This document shows, piece after piece, positions 47,461 to 55,693 of a stretch of DNA of 64,000 nucleotides. The notes beneath the pieces were generated by a model. The model made no database searches, was not told where the DNA came from, and was given only the letters and a program-made list of their open reading frames with translations. Positions within the stretch are counted from its first letter, which is position 1; each line of letters opens with the position of its first letter. The translations under genes and the position numbers were made by a program. Source of the DNA: Kangiella spongicola (lineage in GTDB: Bacteria; Pseudomonadota; Gammaproteobacteria; Enterobacterales; Kangiellaceae); contig NZ_QICH01000003.1 in the NCBI RefSeq assembly GCF_003194565.2, positions 248,001-312,000 on the forward strand. The letters run 5' to 3'.

Positions 47461-49377
47461 CTAATCATCATCAATGCTTTTCTCTTTATCTGCTAAGGTC
47501 TTTAGTTTCTTCTGACCCTTGTTCGCTGGGTTATCATTCGGGATATTTTTCTTATTGTCTGGGTCGTGCACCAGTGCAATGATCTTAGTACCACTATCGA
47601 TATTTTTACCCGTTTCTGATGAAAATACCTGCAGCGAACCGCTTTTATCGATCATAAAGAGTGCGATATGGTTTTTATTGTCAGCACGATATTGTTCATA
47701 ACTGTAGTTATCAGTAATGTTGGTTGTTTTAATTTTAGCGTTGTTGGCGATCATACTGGCTAGCTTGCCATAGTTAACCTCTTCACCGAACAACCAAGCT
47801 GACTGCCAATAATCTGTACGCTCTTGGCGACTGTTCTTTTTCTCGCCATTTTGCTTGTTTTTACCATTATTTTTAGAGCGGTCGTCGTTAAATTTCAACC
47901 GGTATATATTTTTCTTGCCGAAGTCGTGGCGATAATTAATTTCGCACAAGGTATTCAGTTCACGATCCATACTCATGGCGAAAAGGTGTCCGAACCCAAT
48001 TAAGTCTAAGTTGCGATCCGCGTGGTCTGAGACTGGGTTACCAAAATAGGTTTTAACACCTTCCATGCGCGCGCGTGAGATGTTGGTGTAGTTGTTGTGC
48101 GCCATGATGACATCAAAACCTGAATCGCGAAGCGATTGAGCGACCTTCAAGGCCACAGGGTTACTGCCAATAATTAATACACCGTTATCGGAAGCTTCGC
48201 GAACATTGAGCAGGTTGCCGATAGGTTTTGCACCAAGACTTTGAATAAGCACTGTGCCAATAATGATAACGAAAACCAAAGGTACCAAATATTCTGTGCC
48301 CGCAAGGTTGTACTCTTCGAGTTTGATGGCAAATAAAGAAGAGATTGCTGCCGCGACGATACCGCGTGGTCCAATCCAGCTAATCATCAGTTTTTCATTT
48401 AACTTAAGTTTAGAGCCAATGCTTGATGCCCAGACTGAAATAGGGCGAGCCACAAACATCACTACGGCTAAAAGAATTAAACTTGGGATGCCGATAGAAA
48501 GTAGGCTTTCTAAATCTAAGCGAGCCGCTAAGACAATAAACAGTACCGAAATTAGGAGTAGGGATAGAGATTCTTTAAAATCAAGTAGGTCGTCTTTCTC
48601 AAACTTTGGCCAGTTAGCTAAGGCGACACCCATGATGGTCACGGTTAAAAGGCCTGACTCATGTTCGATGTGATTCGAAATTGAGAATAACAACAAGACA
48701 AAAGCTAGCGCGAATACGTTTCGTAAGTACTCTGGAATTAAGTGCTTTTTAAATAAGACAGCTAAAACATAGGCACCAATCATTCCGATAACACTACTGA
48801 TGAGTAATATCTCACCAAAAACTAGCAATGCGTGATCGCCCGAACCGCCTGAAATAATGTATTCATACACGAGTACTACAGCGATAGCACCGATAGGGTC
48901 GATGATAATACCTTCCCAACGAAGAATATTGCTGATGTTTTTATTGGGGCGTACACTGCGCAAAATAGGGACAATCACGGTGGGGCCGGTGACACAGACC
49001 AAAGCACCAAACAAAATTGCTATTTTAGGGTCCATTTCGAATAAGAAATAGGCGACTAATGACACTATGGTAATCGTAATTAGCACCCCAACGGACACTA
49101 ACAATTGTACCACCCGCCCGTGGCTTTTAACCTCGTGAAACTCTAGAGTTAGTGAGCCCTCGAAGAGAATTACCGCAACACCAAGCGATATAAAAGGGAA
49201 GAGTAAGTCGCCTAAGGCTTGGTCAGGATCGAAAAAACCAAAGACAGGGCCGATAACGATGCCGATCAGTAGCAATAATAGAATCGAAGGTTGTTTTAAG
49301 TACCAAGATAGCCATTGGGCACCGATGCCCAGTGCCAAAATTCCAGATAATATAAGGGCAAGGTCGAGTGTAAGCAT
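47461..49377 (-). CDS. CPA1-type Na+/H+ antiporter with C-terminal TrkA-N-like domain
   Basis: This 638-aa inner membrane protein has about 12 transmembrane helices (residues about 1-395) of the sodium/proton exchanger type, including GPTVIVPILRS and the re-entrant motif SWIGPRGIVAAAISSLFA. A Rossmann-like TrkA-N domain follows (NGVLIIGSNPVALKVAQSL, about 397-416), suggesting NAD(H) or nucleotide gating. The Lys/Asn/Asp-rich C-terminal tail is probably disordered. It is likely to use sodium or potassium, fitting a marine habitat. Single gene. Confidence 0.92.
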   Translation of the reverse strand: MLTLDLALILSGILALGIGAQWLSWYLKQPSILLLLLIGIVIGPVFGFFDPDQALGDLLFPFISLGVAVILFEGSLTLEFHEVKSHGRVVQLLVSVGVLITITIVSLVAYFLFEMDPKIAILFGALVCVTGPTVIVPILRSVRPNKNISNILRWEGIIIDPIGAIAVVLVYEYIISGGSGDHALLVFGEILLISSVIGMIGAYVLAVLFKKHLIPEYLRNVFALAFVLLLFSISNHIEHESGLLTVTIMGVALANWPKFEKDDLLDFKESLSLLLISVLFIVLAARLDLESLLSIGIPSLILLAVVMFVARPISVWASSIGSKLKLNEKLMISWIGPRGIVAAAISSLFAIKLEEYNLAGTEYLVPLVFVIIIGTVLIQSLGAKPIGNLLNVREASDNGVLIIGSNPVALKVAQSLRDSGFDVIMAHNNYTNISRARMEGVKTYFGNPVSDHADRNLDLIGFGHLFAMSMDRELNTLCEINYRHDFGKKNIYRLKFNDDRSKNNGKNKQNGEKKNSRQERTDYWQSAWLFGEEVNYGKLASMIANNAKIKTTNITDNYSYEQYRADNKNHIALFMIDKSGSLQVFSSETGKNIDSGTKIIALVHDPDNKKNIPNDNPANKGQKKLKTLADKEKSIDDD

Positions 49378-49524
49378 AGTGTTGGTGATTAGGTCCGTTA
49401 TGGATTGAGTATATGCAACGTATGACTTGTTTGAATGTGCTATATGATGATGGACTCGGGGCTATGTGTCCAGTAAAAGCTTAAAAGATCTGTTTAAAAT
49501 GGCGGTAGGTAAAGGCTCAATAAG

Positions 49525-50730
49525 CTAGCATTGATGGGTAGTTTGGATGTATTGACGCATGTCAAAGCCCATAGCACCATCGGGAAGTGATACAGCAATT
49601 TTATAGACATTGCCCTCAGCATCTTTTGGTTTTTTCCGTAAATCTATAATGATAGAGCGCTTTAGTTTTCCATCTTTGTCTTGCACCAACTCAACCTTGG
49701 GCAGCAACTTATGTTGGCGGTGAGTGGAAGTGACGATTCCAATTTCGCCATTAGTCATGCGCACTAAACTGCCCGGCGGATATATCCCAAGCATCTGAAT
49801 AAACTTACCCACTAGCTTGCCATCAAACTGCTTATCCCTTTGGTCAAAAAGAATCTTTAACGCTTCACGTGGAGACTTGCTCAATTTATAAAGCGTTTCG
49901 CTCGTCATTGCATCGTAGGCGTCAATGATACTGATGATTTTGCAATATAGGCTTAAAGGCGTCTGCACTTGGCTTTTTGGATAACCATTGCCATTAAAGT
50001 GGATATGATGATTTTTAATGACGTCCTTGATGGTGGCATGAATCTCGCTATCATGGATGACTAGCTCGTGTCCGAGTATGGTGTGCTTTTGCATCACTCG
50101 GTATTCGGCTTCATTCAATGGACCTGGTTTATTGATGATATCATCAGGGATTTGTGTCTGGCCCAAGTCATGTAGCAAACCACAGAGCCCCAACAGCTCG
50201 AGTTCCGCTTTACTCATGCCAAGATATTTTCCGAAGGCAATTGCTAAAACTGATACGCGCAAGCTGTGTTCAGCAGTATGTTGGGTTCTATCTTTAATTC
50301 TAGTGAGCCAGAAGAGGGCATTTGCGTTAGAAAGAATGCTGATCATACAGCTGTTCACAATGCTCTTGCTTTGTTTTATATCTACCGTAAGCCCCAGCTT
50401 CGCAGACTCGAATAGCTCTATGGTAAATTCTCTAGCCGCTTGAAATGTGGAAGAAGCGCGAGGTAGTTCATGATGAATCGGTGTGTTTTCGGGTAAAGTA
50501 CTACTTGAAGTGTGCTCGGAAAGTTCTTGTTTTTTCTTTTCCCACAGGAAAGCATCAATCTCAATATACACGTATCTACAATATTCTTGCAGAATCTTTA
50601 GTTCTCGCTCTGTTGTGATTTCGAACTTTTGAAAAGCGATAGGAACATCTGTCCAAGGCCTGTCGAGTTCAACGACAAACATACCGATATCAATTGATTC
50701 AGTAGGCACTTTAGCCTTGATTAACGCCAT
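49525..50730 (-). CDS. HD-GYP domain cyclic di-GMP phosphodiesterase with DUF3391
   Basis: This 401-aa cytoplasmic protein has an N-terminal DUF3391 domain (about 1-65) and an HD-GYP domain (about 135-330). Metal-site residues are present: H155 in AEHSLRV, H187-D188 in LLHDLG, H216/H221 in KHTILGHE, and H241-H242. The signature reads HHIHFNGNGYP instead of the usual HHExxDGxGYP, so the Glu and Asp are replaced. GYP and the K.G.L motif are kept. Activity is therefore likely but not certain. Confidence 0.92.
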   Translation of the reverse strand: MALIKAKVPTESIDIGMFVVELDRPWTDVPIAFQKFEITTERELKILQEYCRYVYIEIDAFLWEKKKQELSEHTSSSTLPENTPIHHELPRASSTFQAAREFTIELFESAKLGLTVDIKQSKSIVNSCMISILSNANALFWLTRIKDRTQHTAEHSLRVSVLAIAFGKYLGMSKAELELLGLCGLLHDLGQTQIPDDIINKPGPLNEAEYRVMQKHTILGHELVIHDSEIHATIKDVIKNHHIHFNGNGYPKSQVQTPLSLYCKIISIIDAYDAMTSETLYKLSKSPREALKILFDQRDKQFDGKLVGKFIQMLGIYPPGSLVRMTNGEIGIVTSTHRQHKLLPKVELVQDKDGKLKRSIIIDLRKKPKDAEGNVYKIAVSLPDGAMGFDMRQYIQTTHQC

Positions 50731-50965
50731 GGACAGCTCTTATATGGTGGTTGTAGCTTCCCCATACTGCAGAATTTCGCAGTAAATATTGTTAACTATA
50801 TCACAAAGCTTTTGTGAATCAATGGCTTGTTTTGGGCTTCTCATGCTTAATCTGGTAAGGGATTCCAGGCGAATTAAGCTTTATTTCTTAATCCCAATCT
50901 GGCCACTGGCAAATTATCAATAAATTCTGCATAATTGCGCCAATCTTGCTTTATTTTATATCACT

Positions 50966-51286
50966 ATGGACTTCTCAAGACTGGTAGATACATTAACTCC
51001 TGACATGATCGAGCGTTTCACAAGTGCTGTTGAAACCGGAAAGTGGCCTGATGGCACTAAGCTAACGGATCAACAGAAAGAAACCTGTATGCAGGCGATT
51101 ATGCTTTATAAAGCAAAAAACTCGAGTGATGAGGAAGAGCCTTTTACCGTAACAAAGGAAGGCAATATGGTTACTGGTAAGAAAATGCGTGCTGAATACC
51201 CTGGTCAGTCTTCCAACGAGCGTGAATCAAAAGAATCCTTTATTGTTGATCCGAGTTTAATCATCCCTAATACCAACAAGCATTAA
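50966..51286 (+). CDS. DUF1315 (YeaC-like) protein
   Basis: This 106-aa protein matches the YeaC/DUF1315 family: LTPDMIERFTSAVETGKWPDG..LT..Q...CMQAIMLYK in the first 55 residues, then a polar tail. The family is common in gammaproteobacteria and has no established function. It is convergent with ansA; E. coli yeaC also lies near ansA. A terminator follows. Confidence 0.88.
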   Translation: MDFSRLVDTLTPDMIERFTSAVETGKWPDGTKLTDQQKETCMQAIMLYKAKNSSDEEEPFTVTKEGNMVTGKKMRAEYPGQSSNERESKESFIVDPSLIIPNTNKH

Positions 51287-51326
51287 TTCGAAGAAACTTC
51301 CCAAGAATTAAAGCTTTGCGACATTA

Positions 51327-51355
51327 ATAAGGCGACAGTTTCTTGTCGCCTTTTG
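51327..51355 (+). terminator. Terminator between DUF1315 gene and ansA
   Basis: Stem AAGGCGACA/TGTCGCCTT (51329-51337 with 51344-51352), six-base loop, then a short T run. The minus strand has a weaker T tract, so it may serve ansA only partly. Confidence 0.82.
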
Positions 51356-51384
51356 TATCTTGAGCCAAAGCTCTTTAATCGTTT

Positions 51385-52398
51385 CTAATTGCTGAGTTCG
51401 CCACGCAAACTTACAACCATATTGTCACGAATGGTCTCTACATCAAGTCCGCGACTGAATAGGTAATACAGTTTAGCCAATGCCGCTTCGGTAGTCATAT
51501 CGAAGCCAGAGGTAACCCCCGCATCCATCAGAACCTTGCCAGTTTCATAAGTGCTCATGTTGACGGAGCCTTTTAAACACTGAGTACAATTAACGATAAC
51601 CATACCTTGCTTGGTGGCATTTTCGATAGCCTTCATCAGTGGTTTATTGCTGATTGGCGCATTGCCCGAACCAAAGCTCTGCAAAACCACGCCGTCTAAG
51701 TCCTGAGCTAAAAAGTCGCGAACTAACTCATCAGAAATTCCGGGGAACAGGGTCAATATGGCGATTTTTGGCGATGCAAAGCGTCTAACCGTAAGTTCTT
51801 TGCTTTTGTGCTGCCACAACAAATGGTCGCGAACTTTAATGGTGCTGCCGATACTGGCGAGTGGCGGCATATTGGGTGAACTAAAGGCAGCAAAACCGTC
51901 CGCATCAGTTTTTCTTGTACGATTTCCGCGGTGTAAATGATCGTGGAAAAATAAGCTGACTTCTGGGACCGGATAGTTTGCGGCCAGGTACATGGCGTTG
52001 ATGATATTGTCTCGCGCATCCGTTCTTAACTGAGTTAAAGGAATCTGCGAGCCTGTGAAAATGACTGGCTTTTGTAAGCCTTCGAGCATGAATGATAGGG
52101 CAGATGCGGTGTAAGCCATGGTATCAGTACCGTGCAGCACCACAAAGCCATCGTATTGCTCATAATTACGCTCAATATCCTCAGCAATCTTATGCCAGTC
52201 TTCCGGCGACATATTAGCTGAGTCGATAGGCTCTGCATAATCGTGAATCGTAATTTCCGGCATATCAGGGTGCTGGAATTCAGGGAAGCTCTGTAGTGTC
52301 GCTCCGAGAAAGCCTTTTTGTGGTACAAACCCTTTAGCGCTAGGTTTCATACCAATGGTGCCACCGGTATAAGCGATATAGACCTTCTTTTTTGCCAT
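51385..52398 (-). CDS. ansA: Type I (cytoplasmic) L-asparaginase
   Basis: This 337-aa enzyme hydrolyses asparagine to aspartate and ammonia. The first nucleophile Thr is in YTGGTIGM (about 10-17) and the second Thr in VLHGTDTMAYTAS (about 88-100). The catalytic Lys follows in the TDARDN region, with GNRTRK a type I feature. There is no signal peptide, which fits the cytoplasmic low-affinity type. Confidence 0.96.
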   Translation of the reverse strand: MAKKKVYIAYTGGTIGMKPSAKGFVPQKGFLGATLQSFPEFQHPDMPEITIHDYAEPIDSANMSPEDWHKIAEDIERNYEQYDGFVVLHGTDTMAYTASALSFMLEGLQKPVIFTGSQIPLTQLRTDARDNIINAMYLAANYPVPEVSLFFHDHLHRGNRTRKTDADGFAAFSSPNMPPLASIGSTIKVRDHLLWQHKSKELTVRRFASPKIAILTLFPGISDELVRDFLAQDLDGVVLQSFGSGNAPISNKPLMKAIENATKQGMVIVNCTQCLKGSVNMSTYETGKVLMDAGVTSGFDMTTEAALAKLYYLFSRGLDVETIRDNMVVSLRGELSN

Positions 52399-52463
52399 GT
52401 CTTACATACCAATCATTAATTAACGAAAATATCTGGTGGGGAGTATAGCGGTAAGCAGGAAAG

Positions 52464-52497
52464 ATAAAAAGGGCATAACTTTAGTGTATGCCCTTTT
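52464..52497 (-). terminator. Terminator after the M20 amidohydrolase gene
   Basis: Stem AAAAGGGCATA/TATGCCCTTTT (52467-52477 with 52487-52497), nine-base loop. On the minus strand a T run follows, just past the amidohydrolase stop. Confidence 0.85.
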
Positions 52498-52505
52498 GTT
52501 GTGAG

Positions 52506-53810
52506 CTAGTCAGCGTTGGCTTGCATATAATCGAGTGCGAGTTGTGATAAAGCTTCTACCCCTAATTTCATACCGGATTCATCAATAAAGAAATCTGGTG
52601 TGTGGTGTGGCGCCGCTTTGGTGGCTGGTAAATCTTTGGGCTTTCCCCCTAGGAAAAAGAAGATGCCGGGAACTTCTTGTGCGTAGAAAGAAAAATCCTC
52701 AGCGCCAGTGATTGGGGCAATGATTTGCACATTCTCAGCGCCTGCTACAGCTTTGAGGGTAGGTAGCATTTTATCTGTCAGCTCAGGATCGTTATAAGTT
52801 ACAGGGTATGCGGAAGAGAAGGGTAAGTCGACTTCGACTTTAGCGCCCATAGTATCGCCAATTAATGTGGCTTTCTTGCGCACTAACTCATGAATCTGCT
52901 GACGATCATATTCGCTTAAGGTTCTAATGGTACCTAACATTTCGACTTTTTCAGGAATAATGTTGGAGCGTACGCCACCATGAATCGAGCCCACTGTTAC
53001 GACCGATGCTTGTTGTGTCAGTGGCATGTGGCGACTGACAATAGTTTGTAGGCTGTTAATGATTTGCGAAGCGGTAACGATAGGATCGACCGAGTCCCAA
53101 GGTGTAGAGCCATGAGCTTGTTTGCCATGAATCGTAATTTTAAAATCGTCTGAACTCGCCATGATGCCACGTTTACGGACATTAATGGTGCCGACGTCGG
53201 TGCCAGCTGCAATGTGTAAGCCAAAAATTACATCAACATCAGGGTTCTTAAGTACACCTTCTTTCACCATTAACTCAGCACCGCCTTCTTCGCCGGGCGG
53301 CGGGCCTTCTTCTGCGGGCTGGAAGATAAACTTAATCGTGCCCGGCAACTCAGATTTCATGCCGGTTAAAATTTCAGCCACGCCCATTACGATGGCGACG
53401 TGAGTATCGTGACCACAGGCATGCATAACAGGCACTTCTTTGCCCATGTATTCACCAGTTGCGGTAGAAGCGAAGGGTAAATCGACGCGTTCTTTAACCG
53501 GTAAAGCGTCCATATCGGCACGTAGAGCAACTACTGGGCCTGGCTTGCCACCTTTTAACACTGCGACAACGCCGGTGTGAGCGACGCCTGTTTCGACTTC
53601 TAAGCCAAGTGCTTTAAGGTGTGTAGCGATGTATTGACTGGTTTTAAACTCACGATTACCAAGTTCAGGGTTTTGATGTAAATGACGGCGCCATTCGATA
53701 ACTTTATGCTCGATTGCCTCTGCGCCAGATTGTATTTGTTTATGGGTACTTGCTTGACTGACAGGGTGCGCTACTGCTAATGCCAATAAGCCAAAGATAA
53801 GTGTCTTCAT
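52506..53810 (-). CDS. Secreted M20 family amidohydrolase (hippurate/aminoacylase type)
   Basis: This 434-aa dinuclear metal amidohydrolase has a signal peptide (about 1-20). Metal ligands are in MHACGHDTHVA (about 128-138) and the Glu pair in FQPAEEGPPPG. The dimerisation domain is inserted at about 210-325, and the last ligand His is in PHHTPDF. The M20D group splits N-acyl amino acids. A periplasmic location is inferred from the signal. It continues the theme of secreted peptide/amide hydrolases here. Confidence 0.92.
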   Translation of the reverse strand: MKTLIFGLLALAVAHPVSQASTHKQIQSGAEAIEHKVIEWRRHLHQNPELGNREFKTSQYIATHLKALGLEVETGVAHTGVVAVLKGGKPGPVVALRADMDALPVKERVDLPFASTATGEYMGKEVPVMHACGHDTHVAIVMGVAEILTGMKSELPGTIKFIFQPAEEGPPPGEEGGAELMVKEGVLKNPDVDVIFGLHIAAGTDVGTINVRKRGIMASSDDFKITIHGKQAHGSTPWDSVDPIVTASQIINSLQTIVSRHMPLTQQASVVTVGSIHGGVRSNIIPEKVEMLGTIRTLSEYDRQQIHELVRKKATLIGDTMGAKVEVDLPFSSAYPVTYNDPELTDKMLPTLKAVAGAENVQIIAPITGAEDFSFYAQEVPGIFFFLGGKPKDLPATKAAPHHTPDFFIDESGMKLGVEALSQLALDYMQANAD

Positions 53811-53949
53811 AGTCGCTCTCCGTTTTTAATTACTTTTACAGCCTTTACTAGAAAAATGCAAACTGGTTCACACTTGCAAAAAATTGTCACAGGCCATAGA
53901 TTGCAATCATCTATCCTCACAGTGCACTTAAAATTAATAGAGAACTAGC

Positions 53950-54594
53950 ATGCTTCCACTTTTATACAACGGACAATACGCGATATTTGCGATTGTACTT
54001 TTTGTTATCATCTTCTCGCTGACGCTACACGAGTTTGGCCACGCATATTCAGCTAAACTTCTTGGCGATGACACCGCTGAAAAAATGGGTCGACTAAACC
54101 TAAACCCCATTAACCACATCGATCCAGTGGGCCTAATCGCCGTGGTTTTAATTGGTTTTGGTTATGCCAAGCCAGTACCCGTAACGCACCGCAAGCTTCG
54201 AACTAACTGGGCGAGTGCCGCTGTTGCCGCTGCCGGCCCATTGATGAACTTCCTAATAGCTCTAGTCGCCGTTAATTTACAGGCCGCCGCTTGGGTGTTT
54301 GATATCGGCGCGCTGCAATCACAAGTCGCGCAAACATCGCTCACGTTCCTCGCACTAATCAACATCCTACTGATGTTATTTAACCTATTACCGATAGGGC
54401 CTCTCGACGGACACTACGTCATGGAGTGGTTATTACCGAAATCATTAAAATATAAATACCATCAACTAAACGGCAAATACGGCACCATGTTCTTCATGGC
54501 CCTAATTGTGCTCAGTATATTAGGGGTACCGATTTTTAGTTTCTTATGGAGTGCCGCGCAGACCATGTCGGGGTGGATTAATTTTGTTGTTTGA
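53950..54594 (+). CDS. M50 family membrane metalloprotease (site-2 protease-like)
   Basis: This 214-aa integral membrane protein has about five to six helices. The zinc motif HEFGHAYSAK is in the first helix (about 27-36). A proline/glycine-rich segment GRLNLNPINHIDPVG follows, and the third ligand Asp is in NLLPIGPLDGHYV (about 143-155), as in small S2P proteases. Its role in intramembrane or membrane-proximal proteolysis is inferred from the family. The substrate is unknown. Confidence 0.92.
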   Translation: MLPLLYNGQYAIFAIVLFVIIFSLTLHEFGHAYSAKLLGDDTAEKMGRLNLNPINHIDPVGLIAVVLIGFGYAKPVPVTHRKLRTNWASAAVAAAGPLMNFLIALVAVNLQAAAWVFDIGALQSQVAQTSLTFLALINILLMLFNLLPIGPLDGHYVMEWLLPKSLKYKYHQLNGKYGTMFFMALIVLSILGVPIFSFLWSAAQTMSGWINFVV

Positions 54595-54609
54595 TTAAAG
54601 GAGTTTTTT

Positions 54610-55056
54610 GTGGAAGTCTTTTTTACTATTGTCGCTGGTGTTGGTGTTTTTACTATTGGGCAGCTCGTCTTGAAGCTATGGATAGAACCTGTAGCTGAGT
54701 TTAAAGCTTTACAGGTAGAGGTGATTACAAAATTAAAAAGAGATGAGGGGATAATTATATCATCAATTGATTATAGTCGCTTTGAGCAAGATGAAGTTTA
54801 CAAGCAAAAGTGCGAAGAACTGTCTAACTCCTATTTTGATCTATCAGCTAGGATATCTGGAAATAAAGACATAATTCCTCTTTATAGTTTTGTAAGTTAT
54901 CTTTCTAAACTCCCCAATAGCAAAGATTTGCTTCTTTCAAGTCAAAACTTGAATTATATAGGAAATACATTAGTTAGGGATGCAGAAAACTCGAGTGTTA
55001 CACGGCACAAGCTCTGTAAAGAGGTGCTTGATATATTTGGTTATAAAGAAAAATAA
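54610..55056 (+). CDS. Small membrane-anchored protein of unknown function
   Basis: This 148-aa protein starts at GTG with AAGGAG upstream. One N-terminal transmembrane helix (about 2-24) is followed by a charged helical cytoplasmic region. I recognise no domain, though the layout (GQLVLKLWIEP directly after the helix) resembles uncharacterised single-helix proteins often found in variable regions. Codon use looks more AT-rich than the M50 gene 15 bp before it, which hints at separate origin. It is followed by the repeat-rich island. Confidence 0.72.
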   Translation: MEVFFTIVAGVGVFTIGQLVLKLWIEPVAEFKALQVEVITKLKRDEGIIISSIDYSRFEQDEVYKQKCEELSNSYFDLSARISGNKDIIPLYSFVSYLSKLPNSKDLLLSSQNLNYIGNTLVRDAENSSVTRHKLCKEVLDIFGYKEK

Positions 55057-55073
55057 TGATTTCGCTTCTTAAG

Positions 55074-55530
55074 CGAGTTACTTTCTCTTGCGTGGTCAAG
55101 AGAAAGTAACCAAAGAGAAGACCACCCTATATTGAGGTCATGCAAGCATGACTTCCTAGTTTCATAGCAAAATACTAAACGCATCAGAGTTTACAGCACT
55201 TCCCTGTGCTGAAAACTCTTATCAAAATCGTCCTGATTTTGATTGCTATATTTTGCTATGAAGCTAGCTCAATTTAAGGGAAGTAAGTTACTTGATGGGC
55301 CACTAATTCCCCTTGGAGTTAGCTGAGTGATAAAAAGTTATAGCGCAAATTTGGCAAGGAGCGCCAAATTTAGTCAAAACGAATAGGTGACTTTATGGAA
55401 TCCCTCGAAGGGGAATGTTGAGTTTGACGGCGCGTCAGTAACTTTTGTGAACGAAGGAAGCCTGAAAGGCCTAACGACGGGGTGGCATTCTTTTGGCTCC
55501 TTTTCTTAGCCATTTAAGAAAAGGAACTCG
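55074..55530. repeat. Candidate MITE-like or structured element with imperfect terminal inverted repeats
   Basis: About 457 bp without coding potential. The two ends (55074-55127 and 55480-55530) are imperfect inverted copies; by eye about 39 of 53 positions match, both outer ends reading CGAGTT inward. Each end is itself a hairpin: 14-bp arms 55077-55090/55097-55110 on the left, 11-bp arms 55498-55508/55515-55525 on the right. Inside are a large cruciform (55156-55267) and further stems, such as the perfect 9-bp AAATTTGGC/GCCAAATTT (55347-55355/55363-55371). It resembles non-coding dispersed repeats I recall between genes of many gammaproteobacteria. No transposase is present. Confidence 0.65.
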
Positions 55531-55568
55531 ATAAAAATCGAAAACTTAGGTCGAAGAAATAATGAATA

Positions 55569-55602
55569 TAAAAAAGCCGCTTACTTTTCAGTAAACGGCG
55601 TT
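55569..55602 (-). terminator. Terminator of fadE
   Basis: On the minus strand, a nine-position stem (55576-55584 with 55591-55599, one mismatch) is followed by a T run of six to seven. It lies about 95 bases past the fadE stop, beyond a palindromic repeat. Confidence 0.78.
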
Positions 55603-55606
55603 TGCA

Positions 55607-55687
55607 CGTCTTCGCGAGGGAGCGAAGCGACTGTGGCGATCCCTTGCTATCTAGAGATTGCTGCGACCTAAAGGTCTCGCAATGATG
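55607..55687. repeat. Short dispersed-type palindromic repeat
   Basis: About 81 bp, an imperfect palindrome with ends resembling GTC-TTGCGAG and CTCGCAATGAT and inner arms GCGATC/GATTGC. It contains the perfect hairpin CTTCGC/GCGAAG (55610-55615 with 55622-55627). The text 'GCGAGGGAGCGAAGCGAC...GCAATGA' strongly recalls the dispersed 'attGCGAGgagcGAAGCgac' repeats of many bacterial genomes. It lies between the fadE stop and its terminator. Confidence 0.65.
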
Positions 55688-55693
55688 GAATCA

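Noticed and set aside
55074-55690. CRISPR array or transposase remnant
   Set aside because: The repeats are inverted, not regularly spaced direct repeats, and no frame shows transposase motifs.
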